Positions 1 to 8,671 of a DNA stretch of 64,000 bases are shown one piece after another. Made by a program: the position numbers and the translations under genes. This DNA is from a bacterium (lineage in GTDB: Bacteria > Armatimonadota > UBA5829), in assembly GCA_021371935.1 (NCBI GenBank), contig JAJFVF010000006.1, forward strand, positions 168,208 through 232,207. Reading direction: 5' to 3'. The notes beneath the pieces are model-generated. The model did not search any database and was not told where the DNA came from. It saw nothing but the letters and a program-made list of their open reading frames with translations. Every line of letters begins with the position of its first letter. Position 1 is the first letter of the stretch.

Positions 1-1
1 A

Positions 2-538
2 GGCAAAGACGAAGATGCGGACTACTATAAGGCCGTCATGCGTGCCGCGCCGGGCAAGCCTCTTGTATTTGCCGCTGACTTCGGTTGCGCAAAGCTGCTG
101 AAGACTGCCGCGCAATATTCCGGTCCGGGTCAGGTCACGGTAATATTTCCTACTGATAAGTTTGAAGAGCTGTTCAACCAGATCGATCCCACCCTTGCCG
201 AAATAGAGAACGACCCCGATGCCGCGACAGTCGATGTCGGCACCATCGCACTTGGTACGGAACCTGATGCACCCGTGCTCACCACTACCCAAAAACTTGC
301 GCTCGACCTGCGGAAATCCAAACTGACGGACGCCACTAGTTTGGAAGAGATGGCAGAAATGGCTGCTGCATGGCTGCGCGGCAGGGAGCCGGAGGACGTA
401 ATCCTGCTCATAGGCAGACGGACCAATTATCTGGAAAAACTTGTAATCTCAGGGGCACGAACAGTCGCTGTGCTGCCGGATAGAGTGGCGGCGTCCAAGT
501 ATAAGATCCGTGAAATAAACGAAGAGGAAGAGTTGTGA
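2..538 (+). CDS. Unknown protein, C-terminal part only (cut by window edge)
   Basis: The reading frame is open from base 2, so this is the C-terminal ~178 residues of a longer protein. I do not recognise the family. The sequence looks like a soluble alpha/beta protein: hydrophobic strands (VTVIFP, DVILLIG, ARTVAVLP) alternate with charged helices, and it ends in a very acidic tail (NEEEEL). There is no membrane segment or metal motif in the visible part. Its stop codon overlaps the GTG start of the dehydrogenase by 4 nt (GTGA), so the two are translationally coupled and head an operon with the alpha-galactosidase and esterase. A role in sugar or sugar-acid metabolism is suggested only by that context. 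Confidence 0.75.
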   Translation, partial: GKDEDADYYKAVMRAAPGKPLVFAADFGCAKLLKTAAQYSGPGQVTVIFPTDKFEELFNQIDPTLAEIENDPDAATVDVGTIALGTEPDAPVLTTTQKLALDLRKSKLTDATSLEEMAEMAAAWLRGREPEDVILLIGRRTNYLEKLVISGARTVAVLPDRVAASKYKIREINEEEEL

Positions 539-1509
539 AGTTTGTAATTTGGCGAGCATATCACCTGGAATCAAATGAAATCATTGATGATTATATATCA
601 ATAATCAAAAATATTCTGAGCGGACATAAACTTGTAGTCTGCAATGATTTAGACACGATCAAACGCGAGATCACAAACGCAGATGTAATGATCGGCTGGA
701 AAATCATCCCCTCGGTGTTCGCTGAAGCAAAGAAGCTTAAGTGGATCCAGTTCGGAAGCGCAGGGATTGACCATACACTCTTCCCCGAACTTATTGAGAG
801 TGATGTTATCCTGACCACTTTGAGCGGGATTCATACGACAGTGGTCGCAGAGCATGTGCTTGGGATGATGCTGGCTCTGGCACGCAGATTCGATGTGGCA
901 GCCAGACTTCAATCCGCCCATAACTTTGACCGCACAGAGCTTGCAGCCACCAGCACGGAGCTGTACGACAAGACCATCGGCATAATCGGCCTCGGCAAGA
1001 TAGGGCTCAATATCGCGCGGCTGGCAAAGGCTTTTGGGATGCATGTTGTCGGGACGAAACGGACAGTGCAGGGCAATCTGCCGAATGTGGATGAACTCTA
1101 CTGTGCTGACCAGCTCGATAAGATTCTCCCAATATCCGACTATCTGGTGATCACTGTGCCCCTCACATCGGAGACCAGCGCTCTAATCGGTCAAGATCAG
1201 ATCGATATGATGAAACAGGGAGCTTATCTGATAAATGTGGCTCGGGGAGCAATGGTCGACCATGATGCGCTGGGCAAGGCTCTTGCAAGCGGCAGACTGG
1301 GCGGAGCGGGGCTGGATGTATTTCCAACTGAGCCGCTCCCGCCGACCAGCCCGATCTGGGATATGCCAAACACAATAATCACGCCGCACACTGGCGCATC
1401 CAGCGCACGTTACGGCGAGCGAGCAATTAAAATTCTAAAGCACAATCTGGACGCATTCCTGACCGGCGGACAAATGATTAATATTTACCGGAGAGACAGG
1501 GGTTATTGA
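535..1509 (+). CDS. D-isomer-specific 2-hydroxyacid dehydrogenase
   Basis: 324 aa, the usual length of the family, which reduces 2-keto acids to D-2-hydroxy acids (or the reverse) with NAD(P)H in the cytoplasm. Seen: the Rossmann motif GLGKIG (about residues 148-153) inside the NAD domain, the NVARGAMVD segment with the substrate-binding Arg, the catalytic Glu in DVFPTEP and the catalytic His in TPHTGASS. The GTG start overlaps the previous stop by 4 nt. The alpha-galactosidase start lies 2 nt beyond its stop. The substrate (glyoxylate, hydroxypyruvate, phosphoglycerate or another) cannot be read from the sequence. A C-terminal ACT domain, as in some SerA proteins, is absent, so SerA is unlikely. 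Confidence 0.93.
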   Translation: MKFVIWRAYHLESNEIIDDYISIIKNILSGHKLVVCNDLDTIKREITNADVMIGWKIIPSVFAEAKKLKWIQFGSAGIDHTLFPELIESDVILTTLSGIHTTVVAEHVLGMMLALARRFDVAARLQSAHNFDRTELAATSTELYDKTIGIIGLGKIGLNIARLAKAFGMHVVGTKRTVQGNLPNVDELYCADQLDKILPISDYLVITVPLTSETSALIGQDQIDMMKQGAYLINVARGAMVDHDALGKALASGRLGGAGLDVFPTEPLPPTSPIWDMPNTIITPHTGASSARYGERAIKILKHNLDAFLTGGQMINIYRRDRGY

Positions 1510-1511
1510 CA

Positions 1512-3503
1512 ATGACCGAGCAAGAGCAGCAAAAAGCCAAAGCCTGGTTTGAAGAACATTTCAAATCCAAAGACATCATGTTTCCGTTTTCATTTAATTA
1601 CAACGATGGCAAGTCGGCGATTTTCCTGAAGAGTTGGAAGTCGAGATGGAACACTGGAAAGTCTGAGGAGGGGTTGTCTCGGCAGATTCTCACTCTCAGC
1701 GACCCAGAAACAAAACTCGAATGCAGGTGCGAAGCAACCACATTCGATAACTTTCCGGCTGTCGAGTGGGTCATGTACTTCAAAAATAACGGCAGTGCGC
1801 CTTCGCCGATAATTGACGACATTCTGCCGCTGGATACTGACCTGGAGATTGGAAAGGACCAGCCCGCGATAGTCCACCATGCAAAGGGCAGCGACTGCAA
1901 AATCGACGACTTCGAGCCGCTCGAAAGCAAGATAGGAATAATATATCCACTGCATCTGGCTCCGCAGTGCGGCAGATCATCCGACTGCACGCTGCCGTTC
2001 TTTAACCTGGAGATGGGCAGCGAAGGCGTAATCGGAGCAATAGGCTGGACCGGTGCTTGGAAAGCCGATATCTCTCGCGGTGAGGACGACACCCACATTA
2101 ACCTCAGCGCAGGAATGAAGAAGACCCATCTGAGGCTCATGCCTGGTGAGGAAATCAGGACGCCTCGAATTCTACTGCTGTTTTGGGAAGATGACCGGAC
2201 GGGCGCTCATAACATGCTGCGGCAGTTCATACTTACTCATCACACTCCCTATTATGATGACAAAGTGTTGCAGGCACCGATTTGTGACGCGTTTTGGGGA
2301 AAGAACAAGGAAGAGGTGCAAATCGCCAAGGCTCGATGGTGGAAAGACAACAATATCCCCCTGGAGTATATCTGGATCGATGCCGGATGGCATGGCAACG
2401 GCGTATATGATGAGAACTCGACCACACTCGATGTTTGGTGGGAACAAATAGGAGACTGGGGTACACAGGTGGGAAGTTGGTGGCCAAACAAGGCTATCTA
2501 CCCCAATGGCCTGGCTCCCGTCGGCAAAGCTTATAAAGAGATGGGATACGGGTTCGTGCTGTGGATGGAACCTGAAAGAGTCTACAAAGACACCCATTTG
2601 GTATGTGAGCATCCCGAGTGGCTCCTGGGACCGGATGGCGACAACTACCTCTTCAACCTGGGCATGCCTGAAGCGCGACAGGCATTGACCGATTTGGTTC
2701 TAGGTATTCTAGTCGAGGGCAGGGTCACTTGCTACAGGCAGGACTTCAACTTCGACCCGTCTCCATACTGGGAAAAAGCTGATGCGCCGGACAGAGTCGG
2801 GATGAGCGAAATACGCCACATAGAGGGGCTATACGCATTCTGGGATGAGCTGAGAGCAAGAATTCCGAACCTGGTTATAGACAACTGCGCCAGCGGTGGA
2901 CGCAGGATCGATCTGGAGACTATATCGCGCAGCATACCTCTATGGCGCAGTGATTATCAGTGTGCATCGGACTTCGACCCGATCGGCATGCAGGGTCAAA
3001 CGCAGGGTCTTGCGCCATGGGTCCCTCTGAGCACGGGCTGCTATAATCGCATCGAAGAACCTGACACATACGCTCTCAGAAGTGCGCTCGGGCCAGGAAT
3101 CGTTATGAATCTGAATACATACGGCTTTAACCCATCACCCCGACTCCCGGTCGATTGGGTGAAGAGGTCTATGAACGAAGAGTTTGAGGTGCGCAAATAT
3201 TTTTATGGCGATTTCTATCCTCTGTTGTCATACAGCCTGGCAGATGACATATGGGCTGCATGGCAGTATGACAGGCCGGATTTGGGCGAAGGTATGGTAT
3301 TGGCAATGCGCAGACCGAAGAGTCCCTTCACCAGCATGATCGCGCCGCTGCATGGATTGGATGCTGATGCGATCTATGAACTGCACCCGGCTGATGGAAC
3401 CGGCACGATCCAGGCAAAGGGAAGCGAGCTTGCGCAAGACGGGCTGACGATAGAGATCAGCGAAAAACCGGGCAGCGCTTTATATATCTATAGGAAGTCA
3501 TAG
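1512..3503 (+). CDS. GH36 alpha-galactosidase
   Basis: 663 aa retaining glycoside hydrolase, clan GH-D, expected to release terminal alpha-galactose from raffinose-type oligosaccharides or galactomannan fragments. Seen: IWIDAGWHG, the VLWMEPERV loop, the nucleophile Asp in YRQDFN (about D411), the CASGGRR segment and the acid/base Asp in LWRSDYQ (about D481). No signal peptide is present, so it is probably cytoplasmic and acts on imported oligosaccharides. The ATG at 1512 is chosen because AGGGG lies 9 nt upstream; a TTG at 1506 would be only 3 nt from it. It lies 2 nt after the dehydrogenase stop and 9 nt before the esterase, in one operon. Confidence 0.94.
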   Translation: MTEQEQQKAKAWFEEHFKSKDIMFPFSFNYNDGKSAIFLKSWKSRWNTGKSEEGLSRQILTLSDPETKLECRCEATTFDNFPAVEWVMYFKNNGSAPSPIIDDILPLDTDLEIGKDQPAIVHHAKGSDCKIDDFEPLESKIGIIYPLHLAPQCGRSSDCTLPFFNLEMGSEGVIGAIGWTGAWKADISRGEDDTHINLSAGMKKTHLRLMPGEEIRTPRILLLFWEDDRTGAHNMLRQFILTHHTPYYDDKVLQAPICDAFWGKNKEEVQIAKARWWKDNNIPLEYIWIDAGWHGNGVYDENSTTLDVWWEQIGDWGTQVGSWWPNKAIYPNGLAPVGKAYKEMGYGFVLWMEPERVYKDTHLVCEHPEWLLGPDGDNYLFNLGMPEARQALTDLVLGILVEGRVTCYRQDFNFDPSPYWEKADAPDRVGMSEIRHIEGLYAFWDELRARIPNLVIDNCASGGRRIDLETISRSIPLWRSDYQCASDFDPIGMQGQTQGLAPWVPLSTGCYNRIEEPDTYALRSALGPGIVMNLNTYGFNPSPRLPVDWVKRSMNEEFEVRKYFYGDFYPLLSYSLADDIWAAWQYDRPDLGEGMVLAMRRPKSPFTSMIAPLHGLDADAIYELHPADGTGTIQAKGSELAQDGLTIEISEKPGSALYIYRKS

Positions 3504-3512
3504 GCCATATAC

Positions 3513-4133
3513 ATGAATAAATCTCAGTTGAAATACAGTCTCATCTTGCCTCAAGGTTATGAAGTGGGAAAAGGCAAACTCTGGCCGCTGGTAGTCTTTC
3601 TTCACGGAGCCGGTGAGAGAGGTGACGACCTCGAAAAACTGAAAGTGCATGGTCCGACAAAACTGGCTGCGCAGGGCAAGCAATTTCCTTTCATTATCCT
3701 GGCTCCACTTTGTCCGGAAGATTGTTGGTGGAACAACGAGGCCGACAAAACCATAAAACTGATAGATGAGACTGTTTCAAATTACAATGTGGACAAGAAC
3801 CGTATATATCTGACTGGGATAAGCATGGGTGGTTACGGCACATGGCATCTTGCAGCCAAAATCCCAAACAGGCTGGCTGCCATAGCGCCCATATGCGGCG
3901 GGGGCGACCCTGCAAGTGCCGGCATTATCAAAAATATCCCTGTGTGGGTCTTTCATGGCGACAAAGACCCGACTGTCCCAATTGAAAAGTCCCAGGAGAT
4001 GGTTGATGCAGTGCGATCAGCAGGCGGAAGCCCAAAGCTTACTATATATCCCGGCATCGAACATGACTCATGGACAGCCACTTATGAGAGTGATGAATTT
4101 TGGCAGTGGATGCTTGAGCAAAAACGGCCTTGA
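3513..4133 (+). CDS. Alpha/beta-hydrolase, esterase/dienelactone hydrolase-like
   Basis: 206 aa single-domain alpha/beta hydrolase. Seen: the oxyanion segment FLHGAGERG, nucleophile elbow GISMGGYG (Ser), the Asp of FHGDKDPTVP and the His of GIEHDSW, which together form a complete catalytic triad. The PHB-depolymerase/feruloyl-esterase style GxSMGGYGT motif suggests a small carboxylesterase. No signal peptide, so cytoplasmic. It is the last gene of the operon with the GH36 enzyme; an inference is that it removes acyl decorations (acetyl or feruloyl) from imported oligosaccharides. It converges with the M50 protease gene, whose stop is 52 bp away. Confidence 0.88.
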   Translation: MNKSQLKYSLILPQGYEVGKGKLWPLVVFLHGAGERGDDLEKLKVHGPTKLAAQGKQFPFIILAPLCPEDCWWNNEADKTIKLIDETVSNYNVDKNRIYLTGISMGGYGTWHLAAKIPNRLAAIAPICGGGDPASAGIIKNIPVWVFHGDKDPTVPIEKSQEMVDAVRSAGGSPKLTIYPGIEHDSWTATYESDEFWQWMLEQKRP

Positions 4134-4184
4134 GCTGTAGTTCTATGGGACCGGCTGCGAGACCACCTGCACACCGGCCCAATT

Positions 4185-6908
4185 CTAGTCTGCAGATCCC
4201 AGGGAATTGATATCGTAACGAACTTTGACACTACCCTGTTGGCATAACCACTCTGCGATAAGTGGAAGACCTCTCGAGATATCGCTAAAGCTATAAATTT
4301 GCACTAAGACCATCCGGCCTTCACTCCGCGCATAGCCGCTCTTAATGTTTTCAGGGTTGCCTTTGCTGTTTGGACGTGCACCCAAACGTTCCTCAAGCAT
4401 TTTTGTAATAGAGTTACCCTGGTCAATCAAGGCTTTGATCTGTTTGTCTTTTGGGCTGGAATTTATTGTTGCTTTTGTCATCAACATCTTCTTTGCAGTT
4501 GAAGCATCCACCTGATCAATCTTCACATCGAAATCACGGATCTTCTTCCACAGGTCGACAACACTCGTGTCGGTGGTTGCCTCAGAACAGATATCTTTCA
4601 GCAGGCGCTCTTCTTCTGCCCGCACCGTCTTTGTAATATTCTTATTTAAGCGAGAAGCCTCTTCAACATCGCCCTTTTCTCGAAGCTGAGTTATATGCTG
4701 CTGAGCTTTTTTTACATCAGGTGTTTGATAAGCTTCAGTATATAAGTTCTGCAGTCTGTAATAGGTGATTCGAGCACAAGTAAACTTGGATCTCTGCTCA
4801 GGTGAAAGCTGTTTCCATGCACTCGTCCAGGGTTGAACAAGTGAGTCAGTGGATAGATACAGATATTCAGAATCACTGTAAGGAAAACAGCCGTCAAACT
4901 CCTGCTCACACTGCTTCGACATCTTCTTCGATGATAAAAGGCAAGTAAATGATACGCTGAGGCGATTTCCTTCCCTGTCTACAAGAATACGCTTAACCTT
5001 AGGTTCCAATGCTTTGACCAGTCTTTTACGATCCGAAGCTGCGTCCTCCGGCAGCGAGAGCAGCAGGCTTTGCCCAAAGAGTCTAAGTGATGCCGTTGCA
5101 GGTAGTTTTCCAGAAAACTCTTTGTATAGCGCGCCCGCTTCACTATCATTCTTGCAAATAGCGATTATCGTAGTCCGCGCTGCGTTTGGAACTGCTGAGT
5201 AATTACTTTGAATATGTTGCTGTGTGGAGCCTTGTCTATATTCATATTTGCCTCCTTTTTCGAGCATGCCAAGCATATCTTTCATATTCCCTGACGAGAC
5301 AAGGAAAAGAAAACCGGCTACAACAAACGCAATAAATAGCGCACCCAAGTACGCTGTAAGAAGTCCTATGGAAGCCAATATCTTTGGAGGGCGTGTGTTG
5401 AGAGTCTGGAAAATACCCAATACTTGCTGTGCCAACAATCCAGGCGCCTGCTGCTTAGGCTGTTTTTCACGAACCAGGCGCAAAATTGTTTTGGCTGTCT
5501 CGATCGGAATGGTGGCCTCATCAGCTGAATCACTGTTGAACCCGCTCTTGCGCAGACGATACGCTATAGAGGCCTGCCGCCAAGAGGTCGGAAGAGCCAT
5601 TGCCATGGGGATGCATATGGCTGTGAGTATCTTGTCACCAGTACCTATGCCAAGAAGAAATAACCCGAAAACTGCCAATGCTCGAAAGGCAGTATCCAAA
5701 TATGGATGGCGAGAAAAGAGCACTGTATGAAACAACCAGCCGCCATCTAAAGGCATAATTGGAAGGAGGTTGAACCCATTTATCACAAGCAGCATCAACG
5801 CTGGCGCCAGCAATGGTTTTATGCCGAGGACTGCCCCGACAATTCCTAAGATAGTCCCAATTAATATCCCCGGGACGGGACCAGCTAAAGATACAATGGC
5901 TCTCTTCCATCCCGGCACATTATAATGCTGCCCGCTCACCGCTGCACCAAGCAGGGGGATAAAAAACACATTCAAATTGCGATACTTAAAAGCACGCATG
6001 GTCAGATAATGTCCGAGTTCATGCAAAATTAGAATCGGCACAATTAGCAGAATGCCGGTAAGGCGGGAGAAGCGCCAGACCATTACGAAGACAATAAGTG
6101 ATATGGCCAGCAACAATAATGTACTCAAAGCGTTTGTCTTTTTCTGCTGGATGCGATAAATATTGGCAAAAACTTGCGCATCATCAATGCTGATGTCCTC
6201 TTGCTTTAACAACTCATCCGTCAGGTCCAAACGCTTGATCTCATCCTCTTTCAGGGGTTGGAATATGCCCCGAGCGATATGAAAATCACGAACCAGTATA
6301 TGCCACTGTTCAATGGTCTGCCGCAGTTGATCTTGCGTAGACACCGATAACGGAACCACTGATGCTTTTTGCACAGCAGACTCATGCAACGACCACAGTT
6401 TCTGAATCGACATGCCAATGTGATAGCGTGCCGAAACCGATGCTGGAGAGAGCAAATCCGGTTTGCCTGCACTTGATACAAGAAAGCTGCCGTCTTGGCA
6501 TGGCATGCAAAAAATGGGGAAGAAGTGGTTCTTGACCTTTGCAGGAGCAATCCAGACTCGGTTATGAATGCGTGCGATGTGATGACCGGTCGAGTGAAGA
6601 AATGTTGCCCAATATATATATGTTGAACGCAAAGGGTCTTTGATTACATGGTAAATTGGACTGTGAAACCCCAATGCAGACAATTCCACAATAGCTTTTT
6701 GGAATCGTTCAAGAACATCAGCTGGCAGCTCTGCTTCACCGACCTCAAATGGAGCTACGCTCTCAACAATCGGATCATCTGTTGAAGAACTGAGCGATAT
6801 TCGAAAGAGCTTCACAAACAAAATAACAGGCAGCAATATCCACGGGGTACCAAACAAATACTCTCTTATTGTGATACGTGGTGCATTCAGATGATAAAAT
6901 GCTTTCAA
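4185..6908 (-). CDS. Large M50 (site-2 protease family) membrane metallopeptidase
   Basis: 907 aa, two to three times the size of usual M50 proteins. From the chosen start: one TM (~20-37), a ~230-residue soluble region, a TM bundle with the zinc motif HELGH (~296-300) and the third-ligand motif NLLPIMPLDGG (Asp ~388), another TM (~515-540), then ~360 residues rich in Lys/Glu helices of unknown fold. Zn ligands are intact, so an active intramembrane protease is expected, but the substrate is unknown. The start is the TTG at 6908, 6 nt after GGGAGG; a TTG 39 nt upstream lacks a ribosome site. It is monocistronic and convergent with the esterase gene. The long C-terminal domain has no relative that I recognise. 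Confidence 0.85.
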   Translation of the reverse strand: MKAFYHLNAPRITIREYLFGTPWILLPVILFVKLFRISLSSSTDDPIVESVAPFEVGEAELPADVLERFQKAIVELSALGFHSPIYHVIKDPLRSTYIYWATFLHSTGHHIARIHNRVWIAPAKVKNHFFPIFCMPCQDGSFLVSSAGKPDLLSPASVSARYHIGMSIQKLWSLHESAVQKASVVPLSVSTQDQLRQTIEQWHILVRDFHIARGIFQPLKEDEIKRLDLTDELLKQEDISIDDAQVFANIYRIQQKKTNALSTLLLLAISLIVFVMVWRFSRLTGILLIVPILILHELGHYLTMRAFKYRNLNVFFIPLLGAAVSGQHYNVPGWKRAIVSLAGPVPGILIGTILGIVGAVLGIKPLLAPALMLLVINGFNLLPIMPLDGGWLFHTVLFSRHPYLDTAFRALAVFGLFLLGIGTGDKILTAICIPMAMALPTSWRQASIAYRLRKSGFNSDSADEATIPIETAKTILRLVREKQPKQQAPGLLAQQVLGIFQTLNTRPPKILASIGLLTAYLGALFIAFVVAGFLFLVSSGNMKDMLGMLEKGGKYEYRQGSTQQHIQSNYSAVPNAARTTIIAICKNDSEAGALYKEFSGKLPATASLRLFGQSLLLSLPEDAASDRKRLVKALEPKVKRILVDREGNRLSVSFTCLLSSKKMSKQCEQEFDGCFPYSDSEYLYLSTDSLVQPWTSAWKQLSPEQRSKFTCARITYYRLQNLYTEAYQTPDVKKAQQHITQLREKGDVEEASRLNKNITKTVRAEEERLLKDICSEATTDTSVVDLWKKIRDFDVKIDQVDASTAKKMLMTKATINSSPKDKQIKALIDQGNSITKMLEERLGARPNSKGNPENIKSGYARSEGRMVLVQIYSFSDISRGLPLIAEWLCQQGSVKVRYDINSLGSAD

Positions 6909-7052
6909 AGCAATCCTCCCAGATTGTGGCAGATACTGTATTTGCAAAGCCTAATTATTAACATATGCTTATGCAAACATGTAAGGATTCCTTCTGCCGT
7001 GTAATGCTGTCGATCTATTGCACACATAAAAGCATCGGATTACTACCAACCC

Positions 7053-7685
7053 TCAACTTCTTTCCGGCAGATGATATGACAACACCGCCAACTCCTGCAG
7101 GAAGTCTACGTTTCGCACGGTGATGCCTGTGGGCAGGCGGAGAAGTGTGGGGGCGAAATTGAGGATGGTGGCAATACCGGCTTCCACCATTTTGTCGGCA
7201 ACTGCCTGGGCTGCAGGCGCAGGGACAGCTATTATCCCCATCTTTGCGCCAATTGCCTTGTTTTGACTTACTATATCGGCGACATCCATGATCGTCAGGT
7301 CCCAGAGCTGCCTGCCGATCTTATTGGGATTGTTATCGAACGCCGCCACTATATGGAAGTTTTCCGCCCTAAGCGGATGGTAACCCGCCAGAGCCGAACC
7401 CAAATGACCCGCGCCGACCAATATAACAGGTTGAGTCCTCTCTATCTTAAGTATCCGACTTATGCGCGAGTGCAGTTCATTGACATTATAGCCTATTCCA
7501 GGACGGCCAAACTCACCGAAATATGAGAGGTCTTTCCTGAACGCTGCCGCGCTGATGCCTGTGCTCATCTCGATATCAATGGAGGATATTGTCTCGATAT
7601 TCCTGGTCTTTAGGCCGGTAAGAATTGTCAGATAGGTCGCCAACCGTTCGAGTGTGGGTATTGGGACTTTGATTATGCTCGGCAT
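7053..7685 (-). CDS. rex: Redox-sensing transcriptional repressor Rex
   Basis: 210 aa, standard Rex length. Rex binds DNA when NAD+ is high and releases it on binding NADH, controlling fermentation and respiration genes. Seen: N-terminal winged helix (PTLERLATYL through GISAAAFRKDLSYFGEFG), the Rossmann motif VGAGHLGSAL, and the AVPAPAAQ and LNFAPTLL segments of the family. The ATG at 7685 has GGATG upstream and matches family N-termini. A longer frame to 7730 would run through the predicted Rex operator at 7699-7716, so it is rejected. Autoregulation is likely. The lipoprotein gene lies 73 bp upstream on the same strand. Confidence 0.95.
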   Translation of the reverse strand: MPSIIKVPIPTLERLATYLTILTGLKTRNIETISSIDIEMSTGISAAAFRKDLSYFGEFGRPGIGYNVNELHSRISRILKIERTQPVILVGAGHLGSALAGYHPLRAENFHIVAAFDNNPNKIGRQLWDLTIMDVADIVSQNKAIGAKMGIIAVPAPAAQAVADKMVEAGIATILNFAPTLLRLPTGITVRNVDFLQELAVLSYHLPERS

Positions 7686-7698
7686 ACTACATCCATCT

Positions 7699-7716
7699 TT
7701 GTGAAATATTTCGCAA
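7699..7716 (-). promoter_or_regulatory. Putative Rex operator (autoregulatory)
   Basis: The 18-bp sequence TTGTGAAATATTTCGCAA matches the consensus Rex site TTGTGAA-N4-TTCACAA at 13 of 14 specified positions. It lies 14-31 bp upstream of the rex ATG, where a repressor would block its own promoter. A possible -35 (TTGATA) lies just upstream on the minus strand. The match and position are seen; the function is inferred from Rex family knowledge. Confidence 0.7.
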
Positions 7717-7758
7717 AGCCAGTATATCAAACTGTGCTGCTCAGCGCAAATGAGATGG

Positions 7759-8541
7759 TCACTCTATATCCAAAACGGTCTTTCTTACACTCACATCCAT
7801 AACCTGCCAGCCGTCCTTATCCCACTTTATATGAGAAATGATCTCGGCTATGGGGTCCGCACCGGAAATGCCGCGCGCTTCTTGTATTGCCTCAAGTTCA
7901 TAAACGCCGTTATGATCCACATCAACAGGAGTAATCAGGCCATAGCCGCCTGTTATGACTTCAGTAGACTTCAATAATTTGCCGTTATTATAATAGCCCG
8001 CCTGATCATAATATTTCCTGTGATCGGCAAGGTCCACAGTGCTCGACTGCCCGCCGACAATGATCTCAGCCTTGTAATCGGACAAAAAATGACCCGTGAC
8101 TGCCGGCATCACCCCACGATTCGTGTCAAACAGCAGCTTCGGCCGCCCGTCGATAAACGAATATATAACGCAGTTGATAATCCCGCCGTCTGTGGGAGAT
8201 GAAATGAGAACATCCGGCGTGCCGTCGCCGGTGAAGTCCATGGCCTTGAGCTGTGGATTGATGCCGCTACCGGACTTTTCCGGCAGGCGGGTGCAAAGCT
8301 CATTTTGACCATCCAGATCAGTCAGCCTCACCGACATTTCGACCACATAATGTCCGGCACGATCCTGTTTTCTGCCCATCAGTATAATGCGGTCCTTGAC
8401 CCCGTCGCCCGTCACATCCGCGTCTAGCTGACCGATCACAACGCTGTCTTCCGCCGGGCATGTCATCGGCTTGGGATCGACCATGGCCGAGCAGGCCGGG
8501 AGACACAGCATACAGAAGATGGTCATAAATCCGGTGCGCAT
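7759..8541 (-). CDS. FG-GAP/VCBS-like repeat lipoprotein
   Basis: 260 aa exported lipoprotein of unknown function. Residues 1-17 form a signal peptide with lipobox LPAC, the Cys being the predicted acylated residue. The mature part has three Ca-binding style loops, DADVTGDGVKD, DFTGDGTPD and DVDHNGVYE, spaced as in FG-GAP/VCBS beta-propeller blades. GGAGG lies 9 nt before the ATG. The enzyme-free propeller suggests a binding or scaffolding role at the cell envelope. It sits upstream of rex on the same strand with its own 73-bp gap, so joint transcription is uncertain. It is divergent from dinG, sharing a 130-bp promoter region. Confidence 0.75.
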   Translation of the reverse strand: MRTGFMTIFCMLCLPACSAMVDPKPMTCPAEDSVVIGQLDADVTGDGVKDRIILMGRKQDRAGHYVVEMSVRLTDLDGQNELCTRLPEKSGSGINPQLKAMDFTGDGTPDVLISSPTDGGIINCVIYSFIDGRPKLLFDTNRGVMPAVTGHFLSDYKAEIIVGGQSSTVDLADHRKYYDQAGYYNNGKLLKSTEVITGGYGLITPVDVDHNGVYELEAIQEARGISGADPIAEIISHIKWDKDGWQVMDVSVRKTVLDIE

Positions 8542-8632
8542 GCCCCATTACCTCCATACAATAGCACTTTCCCCCGGCAGCGCACTCTCTGAAACGAAAT
8601 TCAGGTCATTGCGTAATTACTTGATAATATCC

Positions 8633-8660
8633 TTGACTGTCGAATGTGCGTTCGTATAGA
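8633..8660 (+). promoter_or_regulatory. Predicted sigma-70-type promoter of the dinG-like gene
   Basis: A -35 element TTGACT (8633-8638), a 16-bp spacer and a -10 element TATAGA (8655-8660) precede the helicase. The predicted transcription start is near 8667, only about 5 nt before the ATG at 8672, so the leader would be extremely short. GGCAGG overlaps that leader. Confidence 0.5.
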
Positions 8661-8671
8661 ATTGTGGCAGG

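Noticed and set aside
4134..4184. GGGACCGGCTGC/GCACACCGGCCC pairing as a terminator between esterase and M50 genes
   Set aside because: The arms pair poorly and no T-run follows on either strand.
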